Position numbers and translations under genes: made by a program
Part shown: positions 28,806 to 39,400 of the stretch, piece after piece
How the letters are laid out: each line of letters begins with the position of its first letter
Position numbering within the stretch: position 1 is the stretch's first letter
NCBI GenBank assembly: GCA_020426505.1
Contig: JAGQPX010000010.1
Location: forward strand, 1 to 42,488
Length of the DNA: 42,488 nt
Direction: 5' to 3'
From: Planctomycetaceae bacterium
GTDB taxonomy: Bacteria > Planctomycetota > Planctomycetia > Planctomycetales > Planctomycetaceae
Notes under the pieces: generated by a model
Database searches by the model: none
What the model was told of the DNA's origin: nothing
Seen by the model: the letters and a program-made list of their open reading frames with translations, nothing else

Positions 28806-31800
28806 TCACGGTGCTTCGCGTGACAATTCGATCGCATCGAACAGGGCGGGCCCGCCCATCGCAGTAGGAGCGATGCCCGTGATTGTGCAGTCTCCGAAGT
28901 CCTGCCAGAGGTCACGCGTGACCACCTGCCACTCGGTCGGCAGTTCGTCGGAAGTACGCGTTGCTTGCCACCCGGACGTGTTCTCTCCCGCGACATAGCG
29001 AAAGACCGGCTTATCCGAAGGAGGCCATGAGCCGTTGTTGGCCAGTTCAATCATCACTCCCTCCGCACCGACCGATTTCCAAGCGAACTGCAGATAACGG
29101 AATTCGCCCGGTTCAGGGTGTTCGCGGACGACAAGACTCCAACCCGAAATCCTGGGTGAGTGTCGTTGCAACGGTGTCACTCGCAGGGATGCGGAGCCGC
29201 GGTGTTTGTCGCTGAGGTCAATGGTGGCGGTCCCGTTCCCACTTGTGAGCAAGTCGGCAAACGCAGGATCATCATCAAACAGCACTCGCCGCTGAGACGG
29301 GCGCTTGAGCCACGAAATTACGTCCGCGACATCATTGGGCTGCACTTTTTTGACAAGATCTTCCGGCATCATCGAGGTGTTCAAAGCCCGCAACGCTGAG
29401 ATGTCCTTGCGAAGTACTGTCTTGAACTTTCCTTCCGGCTGCCGCAGCGTGATCCCGGTCGGCGTCTCAGACGACAGCAGTCCGTCGAACACCAGACCAT
29501 CCTCCGTCTCCACGACGTACGTCGCAAAGCCGGCCGAGATGGCCGCGTTGGGTGCCAGGATGTCCTGCACGATCGTTGACTCGGCCCGCTGGAACTCGGC
29601 GGTCAAATCCGGTCCGACGGCGAATCCAATCCCATGTGCCTGATGACACGTGGCACAATGTTTCTTGAATACCTCATGACCGTGGTCGAGATCACGATCG
29701 CCGGCAAGAGCCTCGGTGAAATGCGTCAGTGTTGCCTCGTCCACCGCCACGACTGACTCGAACAATGACGCTGCTCTCTTACTCAGCGCTTCGTTGGGAT
29801 GTTCCAGGAGCGTCTCTCTTCGAACAGCAGAAATGGCGTTGACGGGCAGTCGTTTGTTCTCCATCGCCGCAAGCACAATCGAAAGATGTTCGCGCTGAGT
29901 AAACAAAGCATTGAGAATGGCGTCCTGCACGGCGGGAGTGCTCGTGTTGAATGACTCCAGAAGTCGTTGAATCGTGGCGGCGTCGCTTTCGGCTGCAAGC
30001 TCTTCAACAGCCGAAACCCGTTGTTCCACCGGGATGCCGACATCAACAAGCATCTGTGCAGCGCTGGCGAGCCGCTGATCACGCTGCTCTGTCGATTCGA
30101 TTCGCATGAACACGGTCAGTGCCTTGGCGAGCGCCGCCACTCCGTCGTGAGGACTTTCCTTCAGGGCGGCCATCGCCTCACGTGCGAGATCCGACAGACC
30201 TGAATGACGAGGGCGTTCAAAGCTCTCCCGCAAGCCGGTGAGACATGGCTGCTGACGTTGCGGATGTTCGGTGGCGGCAGCAATTGAGAGGACGGCTGTT
30301 GACAGAGCCTCCGCCTGACGACGATCGGCAATCATGTGACACAGTCTTCGCAGGAAGTCCGAAGAAACGTCAGCTTGTCCGTCAACGGCGCGCTCTGAAA
30401 GCAGAGACTGCAACATCGCCTCGCCGCCGGTTGTGAGCGAACTGAGAATCGCCTCGGTCATCCAGCGTTCATCGGCTGTGCGAAGAGCAAGATTCGCCAG
30501 CGCGTCGCGAGCCTTTTCGTCGTCCGTCTCTCCGAGTGACAGGGCCAATTGTAGCTGGACGCGTGGGTCAGGGTGTCTCAACAGACTCATAGCCCCACTC
30601 AACAACAGAGGGTGGTCGTTGAATCGCTGGTCCGACAACCGCAGTGCCTGCACAATCACACCCGCGTTCTCGTGCTGAATCGCTACTTGCAAATCCGAAG
30701 TGGACAAGTGAGCGATTCCATCGAGTGCGTACATGGCACCAATCACTGTCGCAACGCTGTCCGACTCCCGGATCAGCGACCGAAGCATCGCGATGGCGGA
30801 GGTGTCCTGTCGTTCGACAATCAATCGTTGTGCGGTCCGTCGTCGCCAGAATCGCGGGCTGGCCAACTCACGGGCGAGCAAATCCCCCGACAGTTCTCCG
30901 ATACATGTCGACGTTGAATCGGACATCGAGTCATGCACCAGTCGCCAGACTCGTCCGTGTCTCTCCCCATGATCCAGACGGTACTGCTGTTGCAGATACC
31001 GCGGAATGGCGGAGTAGTCTTCGATGATCTCACGATAGAAGTCAGCAATCGCAATGGCCCCGTCCGGAGCATGCGACAGGAAGATCGGATGAAACCAGAT
31101 GTCGTGTGAAGCGAGAAACTCACGCTGCTGCTCACTGATGGGTCGCACCAGTGTGGGGACCAATCCGTCCCGCTGCATGATGGAACGATGCACCATGTTT
31201 TGAGCCGGCTCGCAGGCGAGGACGTTGCCACGAAGTCCGGGGAGAGCCGTGTCCTGATAGACAAGAGGCGAGCAGCCGGACGTGAAGTATCCGTTCGGCG
31301 CGGATTCCGCAGCCCCATATCTTGACCGGTAGTATTCCTCGAAGCCGGGGTCCTCCGCGCGACGCGTTCGCCAGGGATGTGGCTGACTGACGGGGTACGT
31401 CTCCGTCCCCGGACCAATGTCGATCGTCAACGAACCAAAGCTCACATGCGGGTTGCGGGAGAGATACCGCCAGGGGATCGGTGCCACATAAATCGCAGGC
31501 GTCCGTGTGCTGACCACGAAACGATCTCCCGTCTCCGAGAAGGCGATGCCGAACGTGTGTGTCCCTTCCGGGACCGGTTCGATCGCAGAGCCGTCCGCTT
31601 TGAAACGAAAGTCGTTCCGTGGAAGCTCGACCGTTCCCTCAAGATGCGGTCCGGTGATACTGCCCCCCTGCCCACGACCGACGTAGATCCAGTTGTCGAG
31701 CCCCCACTGCGGTGCATTCATCCGCCGTTCCGGAATGCCCGTGTGAAAACCAGTGAACAGCGTCTCGCGAACCTCCGGCACATCATCCCCATCAGGGTCT

Positions 31801-32315
31801 GCGAGATAGACGATGTGTGGCGAGCAGACGATGATCACTCCGTCGCGAGCCGGCACGATGCCGAAGCACATCGGCAGGTCGTCCGCCCAGACTCTCGCCT
31901 CATCCATTCGCCCGTCGCCATCCGTGTCAATCAATAACTTGACGGCACCGGTCTGATCCTGCTCGGCTCGCCTCTTGGCGTCTTCCGGAGCCGGCAGTCG
32001 GCGGACGACCGTGTCGAGCTCGCCCGACTTGTTCAATTCCTCAATATCGTACTGGCCTTCGAGGTTGTAACCGTTCAGTTCACAGACGAACAACCGCCCC
32101 CGTTCGTCCCAGCACATTCCCGACGGGTTCCGGATCAACGGTTCGGCCGCGATGAGTTCGAGTCGGAAACCATCGGTAAACTCGACGGCAGCAGCGCTCT
32201 GCTGGGGCGACATGGGCTGCGGCGCATCGTCCGGCACCGGGATCTCGTCGGCAAAACCTGATGTGCCGAAAAGAGCCAAAGTAAGCATCAAGAGGCGGAA
32301 GACGTCAGCAGTCAT
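28806..32315 (-). CDS. Propeller / HEAT / PVC-type cytochrome c fusion protein
   Basis: A 1169-residue exported protein. Signal peptide at residues 1-22 (VFRLLMLTLALFGTSGFA). Residues 45-450 form a six-bladed propeller of the membrane-bound dehydrogenase type (EPLIRNPSGMCWDERGRLFV, DTDGDGRMDEARVWADDLP). Residues 470-850 are HEAT-like helical repeats. The heme c site is CATCH (887-891), with MMPEDLV later giving the likely axial Met. The last ~160 residues are a beta-rich jelly-roll. This architecture is nearly confined to Planctomycetota and relatives and is thought to oxidise sugars or alcohols in the periplasm; the substrate is unknown. The ATG overlaps, in ATGA form, the stop of a 22-codon frame (start at 32378), which might couple translation. 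No terminator is seen. Confidence 0.92.
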   Translation of the reverse strand: MTADVFRLLMLTLALFGTSGFADEIPVPDDAPQPMSPQQSAAAVEFTDGFRLELIAAEPLIRNPSGMCWDERGRLFVCELNGYNLEGQYDIEELNKSGELDTVVRRLPAPEDAKRRAEQDQTGAVKLLIDTDGDGRMDEARVWADDLPMCFGIVPARDGVIIVCSPHIVYLADPDGDDVPEVRETLFTGFHTGIPERRMNAPQWGLDNWIYVGRGQGGSITGPHLEGTVELPRNDFRFKADGSAIEPVPEGTHTFGIAFSETGDRFVVSTRTPAIYVAPIPWRYLSRNPHVSFGSLTIDIGPGTETYPVSQPHPWRTRRAEDPGFEEYYRSRYGAAESAPNGYFTSGCSPLVYQDTALPGLRGNVLACEPAQNMVHRSIMQRDGLVPTLVRPISEQQREFLASHDIWFHPIFLSHAPDGAIAIADFYREIIEDYSAIPRYLQQQYRLDHGERHGRVWRLVHDSMSDSTSTCIGELSGDLLARELASPRFWRRRTAQRLIVERQDTSAIAMLRSLIRESDSVATVIGAMYALDGIAHLSTSDLQVAIQHENAGVIVQALRLSDQRFNDHPLLLSGAMSLLRHPDPRVQLQLALSLGETDDEKARDALANLALRTADERWMTEAILSSLTTGGEAMLQSLLSERAVDGQADVSSDFLRRLCHMIADRRQAEALSTAVLSIAAATEHPQRQQPCLTGLRESFERPRHSGLSDLAREAMAALKESPHDGVAALAKALTVFMRIESTEQRDQRLASAAQMLVDVGIPVEQRVSAVEELAAESDAATIQRLLESFNTSTPAVQDAILNALFTQREHLSIVLAAMENKRLPVNAISAVRRETLLEHPNEALSKRAASLFESVVAVDEATLTHFTEALAGDRDLDHGHEVFKKHCATCHQAHGIGFAVGPDLTAEFQRAESTIVQDILAPNAAISAGFATYVVETEDGLVFDGLLSSETPTGITLRQPEGKFKTVLRKDISALRALNTSMMPEDLVKKVQPNDVADVISWLKRPSQRRVLFDDDPAFADLLTSGNGTATIDLSDKHRGSASLRVTPLQRHSPRISGWSLVVREHPEPGEFRYLQFAWKSVGAEGVMIELANNGSWPPSDKPVFRYVAGENTSGWQATRTSDELPTEWQVVTRDLWQDFGDCTITGIAPTAMGGPALFDAIELSREAP

Positions 32316-32470
32316 GGGCAGCGCTCATTCGATGACAGAGATTCGTCAGGCGTGAGATGATCGTCGTTAATCTCAATCATGATCTTACGACATTCGCCGT
32401 CCCCCGATAAGCAGCGAGCGCCGACCCGACGTCGATGCTCGTCGAACGAATGGGGGGTGACGACGAGCGC

Positions 32471-32505
32471 AAAAAAAAGCCCCGCACTCGAACTGAGTGC
32501 GGGGC
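32471..32505 (-). terminator. Intrinsic terminator of the adenylation-domain gene
   Basis: GCCCCGCACTC (32479-32489) and GAGTGCGGGGC (32495-32505) form a perfect 11-bp stem with a 5-base loop. On the minus strand it is followed by eight T residues (32471-32478). It begins 29 bases after the stop at 32535 and separates that gene from the cytochrome gene. Confidence 0.95.
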
Positions 32506-32534
32506 GATATGAACGTTCGTCGACCAAGCGAGCT

Positions 32535-33317
32535 TCAACTGGCGATGGCGAGCGAATTGGTGGCGACGGCCAGTGAACTCTCGCGAGCGATTCGGCACTC
32601 CTCAGCGGGAACATGCAGGCACGCACCACTTGTCCAGGCGACAAAAATGTCATGGACGCTGCCGTCAAACGTCAGGTCGAGGCTCTGCGTGCAACGGTCA
32701 CTCGGACCAATTCCGTATCGAGTTTGAATCGAACGCACATATCGTCCGACGTTCTTCTGGCAAATCTCGATCCCATCGCCGAGTTGAGAACCGGCAGCGT
32801 TGTAGAGAATGTACGCCACTTCATCTTCGTTGGCAGTCTGCCTCGCGACAAACGGGGCCGGTCCGCAGAGCGAGACTGTGCGATACTCGGCATTCTCCAG
32901 AGTCCCGTCAGCGTCAAGTAAAACGACCGTGATGCTCTGCTCCAGCAAGGGGAGAACTTCCTGAAGAGCGGACAGTGACTCAGGAGAGACGAACAACAAC
33001 GTGCAACCGGAGCGGGCCAGCATCGTCGCTGTCTGCTCAGCCGAAAGCGTCGCGTGCAATGGCAGGTAAGTTCGTCCGGCGAGGACCACGCCTGCAATCG
33101 CCGCGTACTTTGCCGCGCTGCGATACCCCAGGACGCCAACCGTTCGAGCCTGCGGAGCGTAGTGATCGATTGCGGAGACGACGCGCTCAGCGGCTTCTCT
33201 CAACTCGTGATAGGTCCAGCGGACGTTGCCGCATTCCAATGCATCCTGGTGTCCGTGTGATGCCATCGACTGCTGCAGCCAGGCCTGCAGGGTCGGCATC
33301 GATTGACCGTCATCCAT
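32535..33317 (-). CDS. Half-length AMP-binding (adenylation) domain protein
   Basis: A 260-residue stand-alone N-terminal half of an ANL adenylation domain. It has motif A1 (WTYHELREAA, residues 34-43), A2 (VLAGRTYLPLH, 78-88) and A4 (FDGSVHDIF, 217-225). The A3 phosphate loop, normally YTSGSTGxPKG, reads YNAAGSQLGDG (172-182), so the Ser/Thr-Gly-Lys core is lost. Motifs A5-A10, with the Asp and Lys that bind ATP, are missing: the frame stops at about residue 260 and no continuation is found in other frames. It cannot be an active ligase as it stands. The reading frame is intact and a strong terminator lies just behind it, which argues against recent decay. ATG 33317 was chosen; no good ribosome binding site. 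Confidence 0.75.
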   Translation of the reverse strand: MDDGQSMPTLQAWLQQSMASHGHQDALECGNVRWTYHELREAAERVVSAIDHYAPQARTVGVLGYRSAAKYAAIAGVVLAGRTYLPLHATLSAEQTATMLARSGCTLLFVSPESLSALQEVLPLLEQSITVVLLDADGTLENAEYRTVSLCGPAPFVARQTANEDEVAYILYNAAGSQLGDGIEICQKNVGRYVRSIQTRYGIGPSDRCTQSLDLTFDGSVHDIFVAWTSGACLHVPAEECRIARESSLAVATNSLAIAS

Positions 33318-33665
33318 CGCTTCGTTCTTTCTTTCCTCTGTCGAAAAGTGGAGATTATTTGAGCCGGATTGGGCGTCCTGCGTTGCGGAGTTTGCCTTTC
33401 ATCAGGACTCACCATCATCGCACGCCACCGGGCGTACGTTCCGCGCACTTCCACATTGCGGCGGTTTTGAGCGGAGCAGGCTAAGGGAAGGATCGTCCCC
33501 GGTAAAGCCCGATCTCCGAGGTCTTTGGAAGAATCACCGGAATTTCATCGAACGAGCCGATCATGCAGCAAGACAGCCACTGCAGGCCATCAATTCCAGC
33601 CGGAGGGGCCATTCCGCAGTCCAATCTGGTCACCGAAGGGCATTCAGCAGCAGCAAGGCAACCGA
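33318..33665. other. Intergenic region with a weak 62-codon frame
   Basis: 348 bases between the GDPD stop and the adenylation gene. A minus-strand frame 33481-33669 starts at a GTG overlapping the GDPD stop by 4 bases (GTGA) and encodes about 62 residues (with IDGLQWLSCCMIGSFDEIPV). It has no family match and no ribosome binding site of its own. Nothing else is supported here; the promoter of the adenylation gene should be in 33320-33450. Confidence 0.25.
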
Positions 33666-34475
33666 TCACTGACCCTTAAGAAAGGCGATGAGCTTTTCGG
33701 GCGCATCGGTTTGGATGCCGTCGGCGCCCCAATCGAGTGCCTGCTGCCAGTTTTCCTTGGCGGACTCCTTCTCGTCGACGAAAACAAGTGCCCCGGCGGC
33801 GTGACACGGTTCGGAAAAGTTCGCCGAGAAGTCTCCCCAAACGGGGGCGACGATCTGCGGGCGGGTCTCCTGCAACATGGCCGGCAGTGACGCTCCGGGA
33901 TCGGGGTCCGGCATGGGGATGCACTGCGGACAGGCGTTTCGAACCGCTGCAACCTGCTTCGGGCTGATGCACCAGACGACTCGTCGCTGCATCTCGTAGC
34001 GTTGAATCTCCCTGGCCACCTCGACAATCGGTGCGTCCTTGAGGTCGAGGTAAATGCCGATCTTGCCCTGACAGAGTTTGAGGATTTCCTCGAAGGTCGG
34101 AACGCGCTCGTTCTTCCACTGAGGTCCGACGCGACTACCGATGTCGATCTTCCGAATCTCATCCAGCGTCAAGTCACGAACGGCTCCCTTCGTGCCATCG
34201 ACCACGTAAGCATCAACGGTTGAATTGTGGATGCTGACGTATTTGCCGTCTCTGGTCGTCCGCAAGTCGATCTCGACAAAGTCGGCCCCCAACTCAATCG
34301 CCTTACGGTAGGCTGCGAGAGTGTTTTCCGGGATCCCGTTGTGAGCACCGCGATGAGCGATGACATATGTTCCTCCGTGTTTCGGCCGCGCGGCAAGCGG
34401 CGATTCAGCGTCTGACACTTCCGTCATCAACACGACAAGACAGCTGATACTTGTAAATAGCTGGATGTAGTTCAT
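33666..34475 (-). CDS. Exported glycerophosphodiester phosphodiesterase
   Basis: A 269-residue TIM-barrel phosphodiesterase of the GDPD family that hydrolyses glycerophosphodiesters to glycerol-3-phosphate and an alcohol. ATG 34475, with AAGG 8 bases upstream, gives a signal peptide (YIQLFTSISCLVVLM), so it is exported. Active-site features: His41 and Arg42 in VIAHRGAHNGIPENT, Glu50, Glu68 and Asp70 in FVEIDLR, and His83 in SIHNST, where the usual HD is HN. The C-terminal strand GADGIQTDAPE is typical. It probably releases glycerol phosphate for uptake or recycling. A 93-base gap separates it from the crotonase gene. Confidence 0.9.
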   Translation of the reverse strand: MNYIQLFTSISCLVVLMTEVSDAESPLAARPKHGGTYVIAHRGAHNGIPENTLAAYRKAIELGADFVEIDLRTTRDGKYVSIHNSTVDAYVVDGTKGAVRDLTLDEIRKIDIGSRVGPQWKNERVPTFEEILKLCQGKIGIYLDLKDAPIVEVAREIQRYEMQRRVVWCISPKQVAAVRNACPQCIPMPDPDPGASLPAMLQETRPQIVAPVWGDFSANFSEPCHAAGALVFVDEKESAKENWQQALDWGADGIQTDAPEKLIAFLKGQ

Positions 34476-34568
34476 TGGCGTTCGACCTTCAAACGGTTCT
34501 GAGAGATGAGCAGCTCGTTTGATTGAAACGGTCGGCACTTCATCAGCTCGAAACTCAACTCTTCATGG

Positions 34569-35363
34569 CTAAGAGGCATCCCAGTCGGGCTTTCGTTTCT
34601 CCAGAAAGGCGTTGATGCCCTCGCGGATCTCCTCGGTCTCCCACGCATCCGCGAGTGCATTGACGGTGTGCTGAAAGTTCTCGTCGGCGTCATGAGTGCT
34701 GACGTAGCGAATGAGAGACTTCGATGCTGCCGCGGCCTCCGGAGCGCACTTCAGCAAATGTGTCACCTCGGTTTCGACGGCCTTGTCCAGTTCTTCGACC
34801 GAGTCGCAAACGACATCGAGCAAGCCCAACCGATGAGCCAGTGCGGCATCGAGAGGAAGTGCATTGAGCATCATTCGCCGGGCATGCGGGACTCCGATAC
34901 GAGCGACCACGTAGGGCGAGATGGTTGCCGCGATCAGGCCGAGGGTGACTTCCGTCAGGCGATATGTTGACGATGCAAGCCCGACCGTAATGTCACAGAG
35001 GGAGATCAACCCGACGCCGCCGCCATAAGCAGGTCCATTGATGCGACCGATCAATGGCTTCGGAAGACGGTCGAGGTCTCGAAGTGTGCGGGCGAATTCC
35101 GAGGCGTCCTCAATGCGACCTTCGCGTGTGTTGGCGGCCTGTCGTTTCATGCCCTTCAAATCGCCGCCGGCACAGAAGACATCCCCTGCCCCGGTGAGAA
35201 TGACGGCACGGACTTCGTGATCTTCGGCCAGCGTTTTTGTATGATGCCGCAGCTGTTGCATCAACTCATCGGACAGGGCGTTGCGAGCATCCGGGCGATT
35301 GAGCGTAAGCCGCGCGATGCCGCGATTGTCAATGTCCAGTGAGACCAGCCGTTCTTCACTCAT
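34569..35363 (-). CDS. Enoyl-CoA hydratase/isomerase (crotonase) family
   Basis: A 264-residue crotonase-fold protein. ATG 35363 overlaps the stop of the upstream TPR gene by 8 bases; the frame open to 35504 is not family-like. The oxyanion hole is built by CAGGDLKGM (64-72) and YGGGVGLIS (113-121). The catalytic glutamate at the second position is Glu138 (RLTEVTLGL), but the first, usually in GGGxE, is Gly118. This matches methylglutaconyl-CoA hydratase-like and isomerase members with one catalytic Glu. It acts on acyl-CoA thioesters in the cytosol. No other acyl-CoA genes are near, so the pathway is open. Confidence 0.9.
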   Translation of the reverse strand: MSEERLVSLDIDNRGIARLTLNRPDARNALSDELMQQLRHHTKTLAEDHEVRAVILTGAGDVFCAGGDLKGMKRQAANTREGRIEDASEFARTLRDLDRLPKPLIGRINGPAYGGGVGLISLCDITVGLASSTYRLTEVTLGLIAATISPYVVARIGVPHARRMMLNALPLDAALAHRLGLLDVVCDSVEELDKAVETEVTHLLKCAPEAAAASKSLIRYVSTHDADENFQHTVNALADAWETEEIREGINAFLEKRKPDWDAS

Positions 35364-36411
35364 TCGCGATCCTCTTTGTCCAGGGGCTGTTGGGATACTG
35401 CGACTGCAACTTGCCAATGGCGACGTCGGCGCGGACTGGTTGGCCGATCTGTGGCCATAGCCGGGCGAGTTGATAGAGCGCTTCCGCGTGAAAGTCTTTC
35501 TCAACCGACAGCGAGGGGATCACGTCGAGATGGAGGTAGGCCATCACGGCATCCTTCGCGCGGCCCTCCATCGCGGCGTAACAGTCTCCCTGCCGCACGT
35601 AGGCTTCCGCTTGAAGTCGTGTGTCGTCCGCGTCTGACTTGATGATGATTTCACCGAGAGTCTCCGCAGCCTGATCGAACTGCTTTTCCCGTTGAAGCAC
35701 CGTCGCCAGTCCAAGCATGGCCTCGAATTGACGGGATTGCTCTGCAGCATTGTTGACCGTCATCGCAGCGACCTTCTCGAAGGCTGAACGTGCACCGGCA
35801 GGGTCGCCTTGCGCAAGAGCCGCCCGCCCGAAGGCGACATTCGCCGCCATCTGGTAATCGGGCCACGGAGCGGAGGACACGCGATTGAAGTCCGCCTCTG
35901 CTGCCTTGACGTCGTTCTGAGCGAGGTGGACGTCACCCAGTAACAGGAGCGCATTGAAGAAGCGATAGTGGTCCTCATGTTTGTCGATGAACGACGTGAG
36001 CAACTCGACGGCGGTTGTCTGCTGGTCAGGGTCTGCCAGCGCGAGTTTCCCCGTTGCGTAAGCGATCCCGTACTCGATGTCGGCACGCAACAGGTCCTTG
36101 TTGACGGGGATGTCGGCCTGCGCCGTGTTGAAATCCTCGATCGCTGACTCGTACTGACCGCTGCCCGATTTGCTGCGAGCGAGCTTGAGCACGGCAGGCT
36201 CGCCATCCCACTCGATTCTGTCGATATCATTGGCCGGCACGGTTTGCGGCGATCCCACCTTGGGATTAACGACGACCTCCGTCTGAGTGACCTCCGTGAT
36301 CTCACCAGCCGCACGTTTGTCGGTGCTGCGACGCGTGACTGTATCAAGAGCAAAGGATGCCCGAGAAACGATTGCGAAACACAACAGAGGTAGTACGCAT
36401 CGACGGTTCAT
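35356..36411 (-). CDS. Exported TPR protein, 351 residues
   Basis: ATG 36411 is used; GTG 36429 is possible. Residues 1-22 are a signal peptide (VLPLLCFAIVSRASFA). Residues 25-75 form a small beta-rich unit (AGEITEVTQTEVVVNPK, DIDRIEWDGEP) common in planctomycete TPR proteins. Residues 80-350 are tetratricopeptide repeats (YESAIEDFNTAQAD, LLGDVHLAQNDVKAAEADF, FDQAAETLGEIIIKS). It likely scaffolds protein contacts in the periplasm. It begins 57 bases after the giant TPR gene stop and overlaps the crotonase gene, so all three form one transcript. Confidence 0.85.
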   Translation of the reverse strand: MNRRCVLPLLCFAIVSRASFALDTVTRRSTDKRAAGEITEVTQTEVVVNPKVGSPQTVPANDIDRIEWDGEPAVLKLARSKSGSGQYESAIEDFNTAQADIPVNKDLLRADIEYGIAYATGKLALADPDQQTTAVELLTSFIDKHEDHYRFFNALLLLGDVHLAQNDVKAAEADFNRVSSAPWPDYQMAANVAFGRAALAQGDPAGARSAFEKVAAMTVNNAAEQSRQFEAMLGLATVLQREKQFDQAAETLGEIIIKSDADDTRLQAEAYVRQGDCYAAMEGRAKDAVMAYLHLDVIPSLSVEKDFHAEALYQLARLWPQIGQPVRADVAIGKLQSQYPNSPWTKRIANE

Positions 36412-36468
36412 GTGGAGGTTCCCGATCACTAACAGACGCCTTATCTCAATTGCTTGTCGACCTGATGA

Positions 36469-39400
36469 CTACCGCTTGGTGCGAGATGTTCTGCCGGCAT
36501 TCGGGGGAGGCCCCTTACTCGTTCCCGCGCCAATGGCCGCGTATTTGGCACGTCGTTTCTTGTCCTGCTGAACCGTCATCACATAGACGCCCACGGCTGT
36601 ACCGATGCCGAGGGCCAACAGAATGACGACCATCAAAAGACTGCTGAATCCGCCACTGTCCGATGTAGTGTCTACGGTCGAGGTCGCCAGCGAATTGGCG
36701 ACAGCAGGCGGCGAACTGGCAACCTCCGGTGACGTTCCCGTCGGACTGCCACTTTCACCGACTGTCGAACGCCTCACCAGGGGCGTGACCGACTCACCCA
36801 GTTGCGAGAGCGTTTTCTGGTAGAGTTCGTCGAAACGTTTCCAGTCCGCATCCGGGATGTCATTGGTGATCGCCACGAAGCGCTGAATGCCCATGCGGGC
36901 GTCGTTCAGATGCTGAATCAGCTCGTCGTTCGTCGTCTGCTCGTCGGCAAGCTCGAACTGACAGAACGCCAGGTGATACCGGGCATTCATGTGTTTGTTC
37001 CGGTACTCGTCCGACGATTGTCCCGATTCGATCGCACGTTGCAGACGGAGAGCGATTTGAGCCCACCCCCACATCGGACCTCCCTCTCCTTGTCCGTCGA
37101 TGGCGATCTGCAACTTCTCTTCGGTGTTGGCCGAATGACTTTCTGCCCACTGCTCATACAACAGGGCCGCTTCGATCTGAGCATCAATCGCGTTGGATCG
37201 CTCGACGAGAATCTGCTGCATCACATCGTCGGCCGCCGCGAAGTTCCCCTGCTGACGACGGCTGTTGACCAGGCGCAGCTTCACGCCGATGATTTGCCCG
37301 GATGACCCGACGAAGGACGGGTCCGCCTCACTGCGGTTGATGATCTCGTCGTAAGTTGCAGCCGCCCGGTCGAAGTAGGTTTTGGCCTTGTCGGGATCGT
37401 TCCCAGTCCCCTCAGCGAGCCCCGAATAGGTCTCAGCGATCCACAACAGCGAGTTGAAGTTCTGCCCCTCCTTCCGCTCGAAGAGGTCCCCCAGGAATGA
37501 CTCAAATCCGGCTCGCACTTCGTTGAGACGAGCCGTGTCCCCGGCGGCCTGCAGCTGCTTCAACTCGTTCTGCAATTCCTGACCAAAGGCGACGTAAATC
37601 TGAGTGAGTGCACCACTGTCCCCCCCCTCTCTGGCGATCATTTCCAGCTGCTCACGGGTCTGCCGGGCTCCTTCGAGGTCGCGCATGCCGATTCGGGCAC
37701 GAAGAAGCTGCTGGTAGGCGAGACTGGCAATCGCCTGGCTCTGCACAGCTCCCGCCCGGGTCGGTCGTGGCTGGCCCTCGGGAACATTCACCGCATCAAT
37801 GATGGCATGCGGGTTGGCGGTCAGAAGATCAATGGCGCCCTGCATGCCCTCCGTTGAGGTATAGATGCCCTGCGAGTTACGGATCTGGACCAGCGACAGC
37901 TTCGCCAGCGTGAGTTCATCGGGGGGCGCACCATCTTCGGAAAGCTGTTGCTCCCGCAGTTCGATTCCTGTCGAAAGACACTCGTCCGCCTTTCCTTTCC
38001 ATGAGATCAGTTCATCTGTCGGCGGGCGTTCATCCTCCGGCAAAGAGGCCCGGGTGAGATACGCATTCCAATAGGATTGGCCAGCACTCAGCTGGGCATC
38101 GGCATATTGCTTCGACTCAGGAGGCACGAGCGCGTACCACTCAGCCGCCTGGATCGGTTCGTCGGTCTGCCGAAGGATGCGGGCGACCGCCAGTCTCGCA
38201 TCGATCGCACGATCGCTTTCCGGCCATGTCTCCGCGATGAAGCGAGCGGCGTTCATCAACTGCTGCATCTCGAAGTCGCGATGTTCCGGATCAGCCGCCG
38301 AATACATCCGATCGAACGCCGCGAGCGCGATGTACGCCGACTCAACGGCGATTTCGGGCGCAGAATCCCGAAACTTGCGAGCAACATAGTCCGCCATCAC
38401 GCCCGCTTCGAGATACTTCTCTTCCAGGAAATAAGCATAAGCCAGTCGGAACCTGGCGATGTTGACCTGTTCCGCGTCGGTCTGTGAGTTGGCGAGCCGG
38501 AGCGCCAAGTCGTACATCCTTACCATCTCACTGGCCGTTGCCTGGATCGCGAGTTGTAGCTCACTCACTTTCGCGGAATCTCCTGACGACTGCGCCTCAG
38601 CCATCTGTGCGTTGAGCGACTTCGTCTCGTCCAGTCGCAAATTGGCCGTGCCGAACGCCGTATCGAAATCGCGCGGATCACCTTCCTTCTTATTGAGCAC
38701 GAGCATCAGCTTTTGCGCCAACGCCGTTGCAGAGGCCTTGAGAGGGCCAGGATACCTCGCGACCGCTTGCGCGTTTTCCAATGACTGACTCAGCAGGCCA
38801 TTCCTCGCAGGCTCCGGCATCGACCGATCGTTGTCGGCGACTGCCTGCTGAGCACGAGCGAGTTCATACTGGATGCCAAGGCCGACCGTTGTTCGCAGGC
38901 GATCACGTGAATCGTTACGCCAGTTCGTCGCTTCCTCGATGACGAGTTGGTGATCGTTCCGGCTTTCGTGATTCAGGCAGATCAACCGAAACCAGCGGAC
39001 TTGATCCTGCAAAGCCTGCAACTCGTCGCCCGGATGTTCGAGGATTTCGTTGTAGACCCCGAGCGCTTTACGGATGTCGTTCTGTTCCTCGAAGCACTTG
39101 CCCTGCCACATGCGAGCGTGCAGCCCCGCGATTTGACTGCGGTACTTCTGATGAATTGTCTCGAACTGAGCAGCCGACTCATTGAGCAAAGCAACTCGCT
39201 TCTCAGTTCCTTCCTCGTAAGTCTGAGCCTCTTCATAGGTGCAGCGGGCCAGATCGAGTTGCGCCTGCATGAACTGACGCTCAGCTTCCGCACGCTCGGC
39301 CTGCCGGTCTTTCTCTTCCTCAGGAATAAAGCCCTTGAGCTTTTCCCACGTTGCCTGATGTTGGTCATGCGCCTGCTGAAACACGGCGCGAGCCTCTCCG

